From positions 1 to 64,000 of the forward strand of contig NZ_JACOGK010000010.1 in assembly GCF_014269395.1 (NCBI RefSeq): a stretch of DNA of 64,000 nt, in the 5' to 3' direction. Source of the DNA: Megasphaera hominis (GTDB taxonomy: Bacteria; Bacillota; Negativicutes; Veillonellales; Megasphaeraceae). Made by a program: the position numbers and the translations under genes. A model generated the notes under the pieces. That model was given only the letters and a program-made list of their open reading frames with translations, ran no database searches and was not told where the DNA came from. Positions 1-8,363 of this stretch are shown here, one piece after another (position 1 is the stretch's first letter; each line of letters opens with the position of its first letter).

Positions 1-188
1 TGCAATGATTGAAGATTACATTGGCTATTACAATACTAAGCGTTTACAGAGAAAACTGGGTGTAGTAACCCCGATGGAAAAGCACAATAACTATTACGTG
101 GCAGCATAAAAACTGCCACCGGATATCGGTGGCAGTAATAAGTACATGTTTTATTTTTTGCTCTGTCTACTTGACGGGGAGCGGTTCA
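1..188 (+). mobile_element. 3' end of an IS3-family insertion sequence
   Basis: The window opens inside the last codons of an IS3-type transposase. The stop is followed by a 10-bp hairpin (arms 112-121 and 127-136) and then a T-rich stretch ending in a TGTCTAC..GGGGAGCGGTTCA-like segment (about 164-188). That segment resembles the terminal inverted repeats of Firmicute IS3 elements. The exact right end and any target duplication cannot be set because the left end lies outside the window. The element abuts the downstream end of the autotransporter array. Confidence 0.6.
2..109 (+). CDS. IS3-family transposase, C-terminal end (partial)
   Basis: The frame from base 2 to the TAA at 107-109 gives 35 residues containing YIGYYNTKRLQRKLG and TPMEKHNNYY. 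This matches the end of the IS3/IS150 OrfB integrase domain, where an I..YN..R.Q..L motif is followed by a SP/TP-x-E-Y-like motif. The catalytic DDE residues lie upstream of the window, so it cannot be told whether the element is intact or a remnant. Confidence 0.75.
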   Translation, partial: AMIEDYIGYYNTKRLQRKLGVVTPMEKHNNYYVAA

Positions 189-246
189 ACTGCTCAGACG
201 GGCTTTTACATTGATAAAATTAAATAGTAAATCGCTTAATATTGCA

Positions 247-750
247 TTACCAAGGGTAATAAGTTGATGAGATGTTATCACCATACCAATCATTACTGAC
301 AGGTTGCGTAACTTCAATTATTTTCCAGCTATTGTTTTCTCTGATTGCGGTTACCTGCTCTACAGAAACCAGATAGTAGTGGTTATGTTTTTGGTACAAA
401 AAGCCGTCAATATAAATGATAGAGTGATCCGATTTGTCTTCTTCTTGGTGAATGGTTCTAAAACGAATTTCTTTAGATTTCAGTTCCGAGAAGTTGCTCT
501 TGGTTTTTAGGGATAATTGATTATAGGATTTCTTCGTAAAATAATCCTTGTAGTCAAAATTTTCGTATCCCGATTCGCTGTGTATGGCGGAGTTTATATA
601 ATTGTCAGCATGGATGTATGGCTGATAGGTTTTGTGAGAGATGATATAGGTATTTATCGTGCCTTCTAATACCGAAAAACATCCCTCGGAATAAAGAAAT
701 AAAAGTAAAAGTATAGCGAGTACGATGCAAGGTAATTTGTGTCTTTTCAT
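247..750 (-). CDS. hypothetical secreted or membrane-anchored protein (167 aa)
   Basis: This gene was not recognised. The first 25 residues are a basic start followed by a hydrophobic stretch (VLAILLLLFLYS). The protein is therefore probably exported or held by an N-terminal anchor. The Cys at 24 lacks a good lipobox, since SEGC has Glu at -2. The rest is polar and rich in Tyr, Asn, Ser and Lys, and ends YYPW. The gene is visibly more AT-rich than its neighbours and lies between the IS3 end and the first autotransporter, which suggests acquired DNA. A weak AAAGGA-type ribosome site precedes ATG 750. It starts 80 nt downstream of the autotransporter stop on the same strand, with no clear terminator between. 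Confidence 0.5.
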   Translation of the reverse strand: MKRHKLPCIVLAILLLLFLYSEGCFSVLEGTINTYIISHKTYQPYIHADNYINSAIHSESGYENFDYKDYFTKKSYNQLSLKTKSNFSELKSKEIRFRTIHQEEDKSDHSIIYIDGFLYQKHNHYYLVSVEQVTAIRENNSWKIIEVTQPVSNDWYGDNISSTYYPW

Positions 751-830
751 ATAAGGGTCCTTTGGGAGCAGAAAGGATGCTAATCAGGCCACAAGATGCC
801 TGGAGGGCGGTTACGGTGCATTTTTCTCTT

Positions 831-3800
831 CTAAAACGCTCTACTGATCGTTGCATAATAGGTGGCGCCGTGTTGTTTGCCTGCCCAGCCGGTGAGCCGG
901 AGGTCGACGCCCCACGGGTTGTCCTGGGTAATCTTACTGCGCCAGCCCAGTTCCAGGAAGCCGCTCGATCCCTTGACGGTCGGGCTTTCTGTGCGCCAGC
1001 CTTGGTACGTGGCGTTAGCTTCGCTATCGAATTCATAATCCCAGCCGAGACCGGCGTAGAAGGCTCTTCGTTCGTCAAAGTTTCTCGTCCAGCGCATTCC
1101 CAGACGCGTACGGTACGAGTTGATGGAATCGAGATCGTAGTTGGCATCGCCGTAGACACTGTGGACGGTGGTGGTATCACTGCCCAGGTGAGACCAGAAG
1201 AATTTGCCGTAGTAATCGTACGTATCGCGACCATGACCGATAATCTTGCCGATACCGGCCTGCGCTGCCACGTACGGGGCATTTGTGTTGTACGATGAAT
1301 GAGCGTCGGCAATGATGCCGCGGAAGTCACCAGAAACACGGCCAGCACGGAGGGCGCCTTCATAATAGAGGCCGTCAGTTTGGTCGCGCCGCATCAGAAG
1401 ACCAGCGCCTGTATAGTGCTGCTTGCCGTCGCCTCTGGCACCAGTGTCGAGGTGGCTGTCGTAGTGGCTCATGCCGTATTCGAAGAAAGGCATAATCGTA
1501 TCCGTATGGCCTGTGTGGGCAATGCGGCGGACGAAGCCGATGTTGGTGGCCATGCCGTCGCTATCGACATAGGAGCCTGTTTCGTAGCGCAGGTTGTGCC
1601 CGCCTAGTACTGCGTAGGGTACGAATTTCGCTTCAACGGAGTGGCCTTCTTCCCAAGCCGCAGCAGCCGAACGATAGGCTTCATCCGTCAGAAGGTCCGC
1701 TGCGTTTTTGAGCATGTTGATGCTGTGTTCCCTGTCTTCCGGAATCACCTTGGTGCCCGGATCGAGGCTGCCCTTGTCTTCTTTAGGAATTGTAAGGACG
1801 ATGGTATTGGCATCCCATTTCTTAGTAATGACTTTATGATTTATGTAGCCCTGCGAGGTAACCGTATCCAGGCCTTTGAGGACACCATATTGGGTATTCT
1901 CTGTGTTGATGGCGTTAGTGTCGTAAATGAGGTTGATAACATCGCCAGGTTGCAGCTTGGTCGTTCGTTGGACACCGCCGAGAACGGTGGCATTGGAAAC
2001 GTCCGCTGTATCGGTGACGGTGAGCATCGTTTCACCTGCTGTAGTAGCTTCAGGGACGTAGAAATTAAGGTTTTGGAAATAGTCCAAATTCTTTACCGTA
2101 TTGGCTTTCGTGTACAGGTTGAGCGTATTGCCTGTACTTTCGTTATCGCTAAAGCCACCGTAGAGGCTCATCATGGAGCCTAGTGTGCCACCGGTAATGG
2201 TGACGGTGTTGTCGTTAGCTGCGCCTTCTACCGAAGCACCACCAACAATGTAGTTCGTCTCTCCTGCCGTCGTGCCAATAGTACCACCTGAGATAGTCAG
2301 GGTGTTGCCGATAGCATCGCCACTAACCGTCGTGCCGGCAGCTACATTCTGTGCAACTGTACCACCGGAAATAGCGACACTATTATCTGAAACAGTGCTT
2401 ACACCATCGGCTTCAGCACCTTCCCCGCCTATGACATAGTAGGTAACAGTGCCGCCGCTAAGGGAAACGTGGTTTCCTGAAATGGTCCCTTCGTCACCCA
2501 CGATGGCGGCGCCGCCGACGAGTCTTGCTGCAGTGCCGCCGGTCATGGTGGCTGTATTATCCTTGACGTTTGCACCGCCATAGCCGCCGACGGCTGCCGT
2601 AATGTTCCCGTCGTAGACGTAGAGGTGATTGCCGATGGCGTCCCCTTTCGGGAGGTTGACTTCATTTCCTTCTGTATCGGTATATACCAGTCCATTGGCC
2701 CGGCCAGCGGCTGCGGTAAAGATAGTACCGCCTTTGACGATAAGTGTATTGCCTGTGGCGTCACCGTTCTCTGTCACGCCGGATACGGCTGCATCGATGG
2801 ATTGGTATTCTTCAGCTGATCCTGTGGCGCCGCCGAAGACGTTGAAATAGGATCCCTGCTCGACGGTCACGGTGTTGCCCGAGGCGGTGCCGATGAGGGC
2901 GCGGCCACCGACGATTTCTTGCATCGGTGTGCTGGCGGTGGTATGGGTGGGGGAAATGGTGTTATCTGAGGCTGTGCCGCTTTCGGTGTAACCGCCGTAG
3001 GCGTTGCCGGAAAGGGTCACGTCAGAAATCTTGACAGTGTTTTGGGACGCGTTGCCTATGGATGCAGACACCGCAGGCGCAGGTCCATAGGAGTCAGCAA
3101 AAAGGCTTACATAACCGCCATATACGTTGCTGGAAACAGTAGCATTGCCACTGATTTCCACGCTGTTTCCGGTACTATTCAAAGGACTCACAGTCCCGTA
3201 AACGGAAGTGTAATTTATTACAGCGCCACCAGCTACCCTTCCTCCCACGGTGCCGCCGGAAATTTTGACGGTATTGTTGGTCGCTGTGCCCAGCAGGGAT
3301 CCACCACCGTAGACGTTTCCGTTCGTTACCGATGCCGTGCCGCTGATTTCTACACTATTCTGATCAGCGTTGCCAAAGGGAGCCCAGCCGCCGCTGGCAG
3401 CGGGGTATTGACTATCACTATACGTAATTTCGCCGCCGCTGAAGCTGACATGGTTATTGGAAGACGTTCCTCCATACCCATTGGCATAGCCGCCTACGAG
3501 CATATATTGATCAGTCCCGCCACTCATGATGACACGGTTATTTGCTGTGTTCTTGCCACTGCCGCCAATGGCTTGATTCACGGTGCCACTTTTGATTTCC
3601 ACCGTGTTGTCATTGGCATCCCCTCTTCCCAGGCTGTTCCCACCATGGGTCATCCCGACAGTGCCGGCTGCCGTGTCAATAAGGACATAGTTTCCATTCG
3701 CATCGCCTGCATCCGTAAAGCCGCCGGAGATATTGCCTGAAGAACCATACATTTCCACCCGGTTATTCGTAGCCGTATTGTTAGCGCCACCTAAGACAGA

Positions 3801-4163
3801 GCCAACTTTACTTGTACTCTCTATGATGACTGTATTGCTGTCAGCCACTCCGGATGAGAATCCACCAATAATTTCGGTGCCTTGAATGTTGCTGTTCGAG
3901 ACTGTTACTGTGTTGTTTGCTGAGCTGCCCGCTTGTTCATCGGCGGTCTTGCCGCCATAAATGGTTGCTTTATCAATGCCTTGCGTGGCATTGGTCACGT
4001 TCAATGTGTTGCCGCTGGCTGAACCAGTGTCACTGTTACCAGTAGTTTCTGCCTGGGTAATAGAGCCGGTTACCGTTACTGCAGCAAAGGCCGGCAGTGT
4101 TACTGTGCCACAGAGCAAACAGGAAATGATTAAGGAACGTAATACATTTTTTCTTGTCGTCAT
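831..4163 (-). CDS. autotransporter with repeat passenger and C-terminal beta-barrel (copy A, 1110 aa)
   Basis: Probable type Va (classical) autotransporter. A signal peptide (MTTRKNVLRSLIISCLLCGT, cut near AFA-A) precedes about 650 residues of imperfect GN-T-V-ISGG-T-V-YGG-like repeats of about 20-30 residues, expected to form a right-handed beta-helix on the cell surface. A linker (about 690-842) leads to a barrel of about 268 residues (843-1110) ending in the aromatic YATISRAF, a Bam-type C-terminal signal. It is the last of three tandem paralogues. The barrel is almost identical to copies B and C, while the passenger is diverged. No clear terminator follows the stop. The last eight codons differ from B and C only synonymously (see findings). 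No catalytic passenger motif is visible. Adhesion or aggregation is an inference. Confidence 0.85.
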   Translation of the reverse strand: MTTRKNVLRSLIISCLLCGTVTLPAFAAVTVTGSITQAETTGNSDTGSASGNTLNVTNATQGIDKATIYGGKTADEQAGSSANNTVTVSNSNIQGTEIIGGFSSGVADSNTVIIESTSKVGSVLGGANNTATNNRVEMYGSSGNISGGFTDAGDANGNYVLIDTAAGTVGMTHGGNSLGRGDANDNTVEIKSGTVNQAIGGSGKNTANNRVIMSGGTDQYMLVGGYANGYGGTSSNNHVSFSGGEITYSDSQYPAASGGWAPFGNADQNSVEISGTASVTNGNVYGGGSLLGTATNNTVKISGGTVGGRVAGGAVINYTSVYGTVSPLNSTGNSVEISGNATVSSNVYGGYVSLFADSYGPAPAVSASIGNASQNTVKISDVTLSGNAYGGYTESGTASDNTISPTHTTASTPMQEIVGGRALIGTASGNTVTVEQGSYFNVFGGATGSAEEYQSIDAAVSGVTENGDATGNTLIVKGGTIFTAAAGRANGLVYTDTEGNEVNLPKGDAIGNHLYVYDGNITAAVGGYGGANVKDNTATMTGGTAARLVGGAAIVGDEGTISGNHVSLSGGTVTYYVIGGEGAEADGVSTVSDNSVAISGGTVAQNVAAGTTVSGDAIGNTLTISGGTIGTTAGETNYIVGGASVEGAANDNTVTITGGTLGSMMSLYGGFSDNESTGNTLNLYTKANTVKNLDYFQNLNFYVPEATTAGETMLTVTDTADVSNATVLGGVQRTTKLQPGDVINLIYDTNAINTENTQYGVLKGLDTVTSQGYINHKVITKKWDANTIVLTIPKEDKGSLDPGTKVIPEDREHSINMLKNAADLLTDEAYRSAAAAWEEGHSVEAKFVPYAVLGGHNLRYETGSYVDSDGMATNIGFVRRIAHTGHTDTIMPFFEYGMSHYDSHLDTGARGDGKQHYTGAGLLMRRDQTDGLYYEGALRAGRVSGDFRGIIADAHSSYNTNAPYVAAQAGIGKIIGHGRDTYDYYGKFFWSHLGSDTTTVHSVYGDANYDLDSINSYRTRLGMRWTRNFDERRAFYAGLGWDYEFDSEANATYQGWRTESPTVKGSSGFLELGWRSKITQDNPWGVDLRLTGWAGKQHGATYYATISRAF
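858..1780 (-). repeat. shared barrel/linker module, copy A
   Basis: Nearly identical at the base level to 4605-5535 and 8384-9314. It encodes the DREHSINMLKNAADLL linker end and the beta-barrel. Similarity to B breaks abruptly at about 858, inside the last codons. Confidence 0.8.
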
Positions 4164-4391
4164 AGTAGACCCCCACTTTCAAAACACATGACCTTCAGGA
4201 TTGGCAGTCGCCGTCAGCAGGCCTTTAGGCAGAAAAAATAGTTAGTCCATATGGTATGTCTTCCCCACATAGCATACAGGCGTTAGCAGGTTATTCTCTG
4301 CGTTGTGCCAGCATCTTTTAGTAGTGCCGGATCCCATTACATTTTTTCGTTTGTACATGGTATTTCTTTCATAAGAAAAAACCAGTAATCC
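4164..4391 (-). promoter_or_regulatory. conserved structured 5' leader of autotransporter A
   Basis: About 228 nt lie between the predicted start of transcription and ATG 4163. Blocks shared with the leaders of B and C include ACCTGCTAA (minus strand; core at 4283-4290), TGGGGAAG (4260-4267) in the loop of a TATG/CATA stem, and GAAAGTGGGGGTC next to the start codon (4168-4180). A GGGAT..ATCCt closing helix can be drawn. It does not match any riboswitch class I can recall. Confidence 0.55.
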
Positions 4392-4397
4392 AATTTT

Positions 4398-4426
4398 ATT
4401 TTATAATTAATTGTTTTCCTTTGCAA
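4398..4426 (-). promoter_or_regulatory. sigma-70 promoter of autotransporter A
   Basis: The minus strand reads TTGCAA (4421-4426), a 17-nt AT-rich spacer and TAAAAT (4398-4403). The same elements occur before copies B and C. Confidence 0.65.
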
Positions 4427-4526
4427 GTGATATTTGTTATTTTATGGTAACTCTATCTTCTTTTGAAATAGTATTTACTGCACGACATTCGTATAACGTT
4501 TAATTTCCTGACAGTCCTATACCTGT

Positions 4527-4556
4527 AAAAAGGAGGCCCCGAAAGGTCTCCTTTTT
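4527..4556 (-). terminator. terminator after autotransporter B
   Basis: A 12-bp hairpin with A-run and T-run flanks (AAAAAGGAG.CC / GG.CTCCTTTTT, one G-T pair) lies 29 nt past the stop of copy B. An almost identical hairpin follows copy C. Confidence 0.85.
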
Positions 4557-4584
4557 GTGTTGCTTATATATGAGTTAGAAGTGA

Positions 4585-7500
4585 TTAGAAAGCTCTGGAA
4601 ATCGTGGCGTAATAGGTGGCGCCGTGTTGTTTGCCTGCCCAGCCGGTGAGCCGAAGGTCGACGCCCCACGGGTTGTCCTGGGTAATCTTACTGCGCCAGC
4701 CCAGTTCCAGGAAGCCGCTCGAGCCCTTGACGGTCGGGCTTTCTGTGCGCCAGCCCTGGTACGTGGCGTTAGCTTCGCTATCGAATTCATAATCCCAGCC
4801 GAGACCGGCGTAGAAGGCTCTTCGTTCGTCAAAGTTTCTCGTCCAGCGCATTCCCAGACGCGTACGGTACGAGTTGATGGAATCGAGATCGTAGTTGGCA
4901 TCGCCGTAGACACTGTGGACTGTGGTGGTATCACTGCCCAGGTGAGACCAGAAGAATTTGCCGTAGTAATCGTACGTATCGCGACCATGACCGATAATCT
5001 TGCCGATACCGGCCTGCGCTGCCACGTACGGGGCATTTGTGTTGTACGATGAATGAGCGTCGGCAATGATGCCGCGGAAGTCACCTGAAACACGGCCGGC
5101 ACGGAGGGCGCCTTCATAATAGAGGCCGTCGGCTTGGTCGCGCCGCATCAGAAGACCAGCGCCTGTATAGTGCTGCTTGCCGTCGCCTCTGGCACCGTTG
5201 TCGAGGTGGCTGTCGTAATGGCTCATGCCGTATTCAAAGAAGGGCATGATGGTATCGGTGTGGCCCGTGTGCGGGATGCGGCGGACGAAGCCGATATTTG
5301 TAGCCATACCGTCACTATCGACATAGGAACCTGTTTCGTAGCGCAGGTTGTGGCCGCCGAGTACTGCGTAGGGTACGAATTTCGCTTCTACGGAATGACC
5401 TTCTTCCCAAGCCGTAGCAGCCGAGCGGTACGCTTCATCCGTCAGGAGGTCCGCTGCGTTTTTGAGCATATTGATGCTGTGTTCTCTATCTTCCGGGATG
5501 ACTTTGGTGTCCGGGTCGAGGCTGCCTTTGTCTTCTTTCGGTATCGTGAGGATAATCGTGTTGGCATCCTTCTTTTTAACGATGGCTGTATGGTTGATGA
5601 AGCCTGCCGACGTGACGGTGTCTAATCCTTCTATGGTGCCGTAGGTGGTGCCGTCTGTGGTGAGGCCGTTGGCGTTATAGAGGAGGTTGATTTCTTCGCC
5701 CGGGTTCAGTTTCGTCGTGCGCTGAACGCCGCCAAGGATGGTGGCATCCGTAAGGTCCGTCGTGCCATCTGTGGTAGTCCCATTCTGGACAGCCGTCAAA
5801 GTCATCGTATCCTCGTCAGTGTCTACGTTTCCTGTAACGGTGAGCATGGTTTCGCCGACTATTGTCCCTTCAGGCACGTAGAAGTTGAGGTTTTGGAAGT
5901 AGGCGAAGTCTTTGACGGTTTGGCCTTTGGTGTACATGTTGTACGTGTTGTTTTTGCTTTCGGTTGCGCCATAGCCACCGTAGAGGCTCATTTCCGGGTT
6001 CAGCGTGCCGCCAAGGATGTTGACCGTGTTGTTGTTGGCTGCGGCAAAATCGGATTTACCGCCATAGAGGGCTGTGCCCAGGGTGCCACCGGAGACGGTA
6101 ACGGTATTGCCGCTGCCGTCGCCCATGATAGAGTACCCGCCAGCAATGTCTTCCATGATTTCGCCACCGCTAATGGTGATGGTATTGGAATCGGCATCGC
6201 CTGCAGCAGTAAAGCCGCCCGTCACAACGGGTATAAGTTCATCTGTACTGGAAACCGTACCGCCGGAGATGGTGACCGTATTTTCCGAAGCGCCAGTTGA
6301 CCCATAACCGCCAGTTACCGTCCCTGGACTTCCGCCGCTGACGGTAATCGTATTGCCTGTAGCATTGCCACCGCCACTCTGCGCCGCCATGGTGATGGCG
6401 GACGTACCGCCACTGAATACAAGGGTATTATGGACAGCATCCCCTGTAACGGCATACCCGGCAGTCATTTTAGTCGCAGAGCCGCCACTCATAGTGAGGG
6501 TATTGTTGCTGGCTCCCGTCTGGCCGTAGCCACCGACGACATGGCCGATTAGTTCACCGCCGCTCACGGTGACCGTATTGGAAACGGCTTCGCCTTTTGC
6601 TGCATAGCCGCTGAAGACAGCGTCACCTGTTGCCGAGGTACCAATTGTACCGCCATTGACGGTGACGGTATTTTCAGAAGCAGTACCATCAGCCGTATAG
6701 CCGCCATAGACCGTCTTTTCTACGGTGCCGCTTTCGATGATGACGGCGTTACCTGTGGCATTATTGCTCGTAGTTCCCTCACCTGTATAGCCACCGTATA
6801 CTTCGCCCTTGATAGTGACATCTGAAATTTTGACGGTATTTTGAGAAGCATCGCCAGCGGCTGCCTCTCCGGTGAACGGATTATCCATCTGGTGTAATGC
6901 ATAACCACCATAGATATTTCCTGAAACATCTGCCGTGCCGCTCAGTTCGACAGTATTTCCTTCTGCCCCCTTGCCTGTAGTATAGCCGCCGGCAACGATG
7001 CCTCCGACGCTGCCTGAAGAAATTTTGACAACGTTATTGGTCACATCGCCCATATACGACCAGCCGCCGGCTACGCTTCCGGCTACAGATGCCGTTCCGC
7101 TTATTTCTACACTGTTTTGGTCAGCCGTCCCGTAGCTGACCCAGCCGCCACTTACAACAGGCACTACACTTTCTGTATCTATTGAACTTGTTACAGCCCC
7201 GCCAGTCATGATAACTTTATTATTTACAGCACTTCCTTCTGGTTGATTATTAAAACCGCCAGAGAGCATCTGACTGACTGTACCGCCGCTCATGGTTACG
7301 CTGTTATTTTCTACTCCTTTTCCCTGTGCCCCATATACCATACCAAATGTACCGCCTCTAATTTCGACAGTATTGTCTGTCGCAGATCCATCATCTGCCT
7401 GACTCCCGGTTAGCATATACTGGACTGATCCGCCTGTAATAAGCACAGAGTTCCCTGAATTGCTTGTATAAGACCGAGCCCCATATAGAAAATTACTGGT

Positions 7501-7923
7501 TCCTGCGCTTTCCACATGGTTTCCTGAAGCCGTATAGCCATAGGCTCCACTGACTGTACCGACAGTACTGCTGCTGTCAAAGATTACAGTATTATTATCT
7601 GTCGCACCCAGCCTTGATGTGCCACCGTAAATCTCACCACTACTTACCTGAGTATTTGTAATATTGACCGTATTATCTGATGCATCGCCTGATTCACCTT
7701 CAACGACGGCACCACCAAAAATTCTTATTCCAATTGAGTCCGACGACGCATCCGTCACATTCAGCGTATTCCCGCTCGATGTCCCTGTGTCACTGTTGCC
7801 AGTAATGTTCGTATCTGTAATTGGTCCTGTCACCGTCACTTCAGCAAAGGCCGGCAGTGCTGCGGTGCCGCAGAGGAGACAGGAGATGATCAAGGAGCGC
7901 AGGATGGTTGTTTTTGTTTTCAT
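4585..7923 (-). CDS. autotransporter with repeat passenger and C-terminal beta-barrel (copy B, 1112 aa)
   Basis: Same architecture as copy A. It has a signal peptide (ILRSLIISCLLCGTAALPAFA), about 30 GN-VT-SGG-T-x-GGY-like repeats to about residue 650, a conserved NPEMSLYGGYGATESKNN to IPKEDKGSLDP linker, and a barrel at 845-1112 ending TISRAF. From about residue 640 onward it is nearly identical to copy C. The only obvious changes are in a short variable segment (TLTAVQNGTTTDGTTDLTDA region), so recent duplication or gene conversion of the 3' part is likely. The passenger repeats end in Gly-Gly-Tyr turns typical of beta-helices. Secreted surface protein; ligand unknown. It has its own promoter, leader and terminator. 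Confidence 0.87.
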   Translation of the reverse strand: MKTKTTILRSLIISCLLCGTAALPAFAEVTVTGPITDTNITGNSDTGTSSGNTLNVTDASSDSIGIRIFGGAVVEGESGDASDNTVNITNTQVSSGEIYGGTSRLGATDNNTVIFDSSSTVGTVSGAYGYTASGNHVESAGTSNFLYGARSYTSNSGNSVLITGGSVQYMLTGSQADDGSATDNTVEIRGGTFGMVYGAQGKGVENNSVTMSGGTVSQMLSGGFNNQPEGSAVNNKVIMTGGAVTSSIDTESVVPVVSGGWVSYGTADQNSVEISGTASVAGSVAGGWSYMGDVTNNVVKISSGSVGGIVAGGYTTGKGAEGNTVELSGTADVSGNIYGGYALHQMDNPFTGEAAAGDASQNTVKISDVTIKGEVYGGYTGEGTTSNNATGNAVIIESGTVEKTVYGGYTADGTASENTVTVNGGTIGTSATGDAVFSGYAAKGEAVSNTVTVSGGELIGHVVGGYGQTGASNNTLTMSGGSATKMTAGYAVTGDAVHNTLVFSGGTSAITMAAQSGGGNATGNTITVSGGSPGTVTGGYGSTGASENTVTISGGTVSSTDELIPVVTGGFTAAGDADSNTITISGGEIMEDIAGGYSIMGDGSGNTVTVSGGTLGTALYGGKSDFAAANNNTVNILGGTLNPEMSLYGGYGATESKNNTYNMYTKGQTVKDFAYFQNLNFYVPEGTIVGETMLTVTGNVDTDEDTMTLTAVQNGTTTDGTTDLTDATILGGVQRTTKLNPGEEINLLYNANGLTTDGTTYGTIEGLDTVTSAGFINHTAIVKKKDANTIILTIPKEDKGSLDPDTKVIPEDREHSINMLKNAADLLTDEAYRSAATAWEEGHSVEAKFVPYAVLGGHNLRYETGSYVDSDGMATNIGFVRRIPHTGHTDTIMPFFEYGMSHYDSHLDNGARGDGKQHYTGAGLLMRRDQADGLYYEGALRAGRVSGDFRGIIADAHSSYNTNAPYVAAQAGIGKIIGHGRDTYDYYGKFFWSHLGSDTTTVHSVYGDANYDLDSINSYRTRLGMRWTRNFDERRAFYAGLGWDYEFDSEANATYQGWRTESPTVKGSSGFLELGWRSKITQDNPWGVDLRLTGWAGKQHGATYYATISRAF
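4605..5535 (-). repeat. shared barrel/linker module, copy B
   Basis: Second copy of the near-identical 3' module. Similarity to copy C continues upstream to about 5990 and downstream through the terminator (4527-4556) into the next promoter region. Confidence 0.8.
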
Positions 7924-8172
7924 AGTTGACCCCCACTTTCGGAATACATGACTTTTGGGATTGGCGCCGGTTGTGGACAGGCTGGTGGATGGAGAAAAAT
8001 AGTTAGCCCCTACGGTACGGCTTCCCCACGTAGCGTCTGGGTAGTAGCAGGTTTTTCTCTATTGGGTGGCTTGTCCAGGTATCGCCAGGTTCCCTGTACA
8101 TTTTTTCGTTCGCACACGGTGTGCAGGTGCATAATGCACGCTACTTCTTGCATAAGAAAAAAGCAATAACTC
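7924..8172 (-). promoter_or_regulatory. conserved structured 5' leader of autotransporter B
   Basis: About 249 nt. It carries the same blocks as leader A: ACCTGCTA (core 8044-8051), TGGGGAAG (8021-8028) in the loop of a TACG/CGTA stem, and GAAAGTGGGGGTC beside the start. The stem differs from leader A by a compensatory change (TATG/CATA to TACG/CGTA). The ends can pair as GGGA..TCCC. Confidence 0.55.
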
Positions 8173-8178
8173 AGTTTT

Positions 8179-8207
8179 ATTTTATAATCTATTGTTTTCT
8201 TTTGCAA
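8179..8207 (-). promoter_or_regulatory. sigma-70 promoter of autotransporter B
   Basis: The minus strand reads TTGCAA (8202-8207), a 17-nt spacer and TAAAAT (8179-8184), nearly identical to the promoter of copy A. Confidence 0.65.
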
Positions 8208-8307
8208 GTGATATTTGTTATTTTATAGTAATTCTATCTTCTTTTGAAATAGTATTTACTGCACGACATTCATATAACGTTTAATTTCCTGACAGTTCTA
8301 TACCTGC

Positions 8308-8337
8308 AAAAAGGAGGCCCCGAAAGGTCTCCTTTTT
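8308..8337 (-). terminator. terminator after autotransporter C
   Basis: AAAAAGGAGGCC / GGTCTCCTTTTT hairpin with a 6-nt loop, 27 nt past the stop. It is the same element as after copy B. Confidence 0.85.
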
Positions 8338-8363
8338 GTGTTGCTTATATGAGTTGGAAGTGA

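Noticed and set aside
762-2183. Long plus-strand frames opposite the autotransporter barrel of copy A (also 4624-5625 and 8403-9404)
   Set aside because: They recur in all three copies only because the minus-strand coding DNA is conserved. They lack ribosome sites and their codon pattern mirrors the real genes.
4164-4391. Cobalamin riboswitch or T-box in the autotransporter leaders
   Set aside because: ACCTGC and GGGGAAG recall parts of these classes, but the order is wrong. No GCCACTG B12 box and no GGTGGNACCGCG T-box core is present.
5950-7850. CRISPR-like repetition in the passenger-coding regions
   Set aside because: The repeats are protein-coding, imperfect, variable in length and in one open frame. 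There are no unique spacers with constant repeats.
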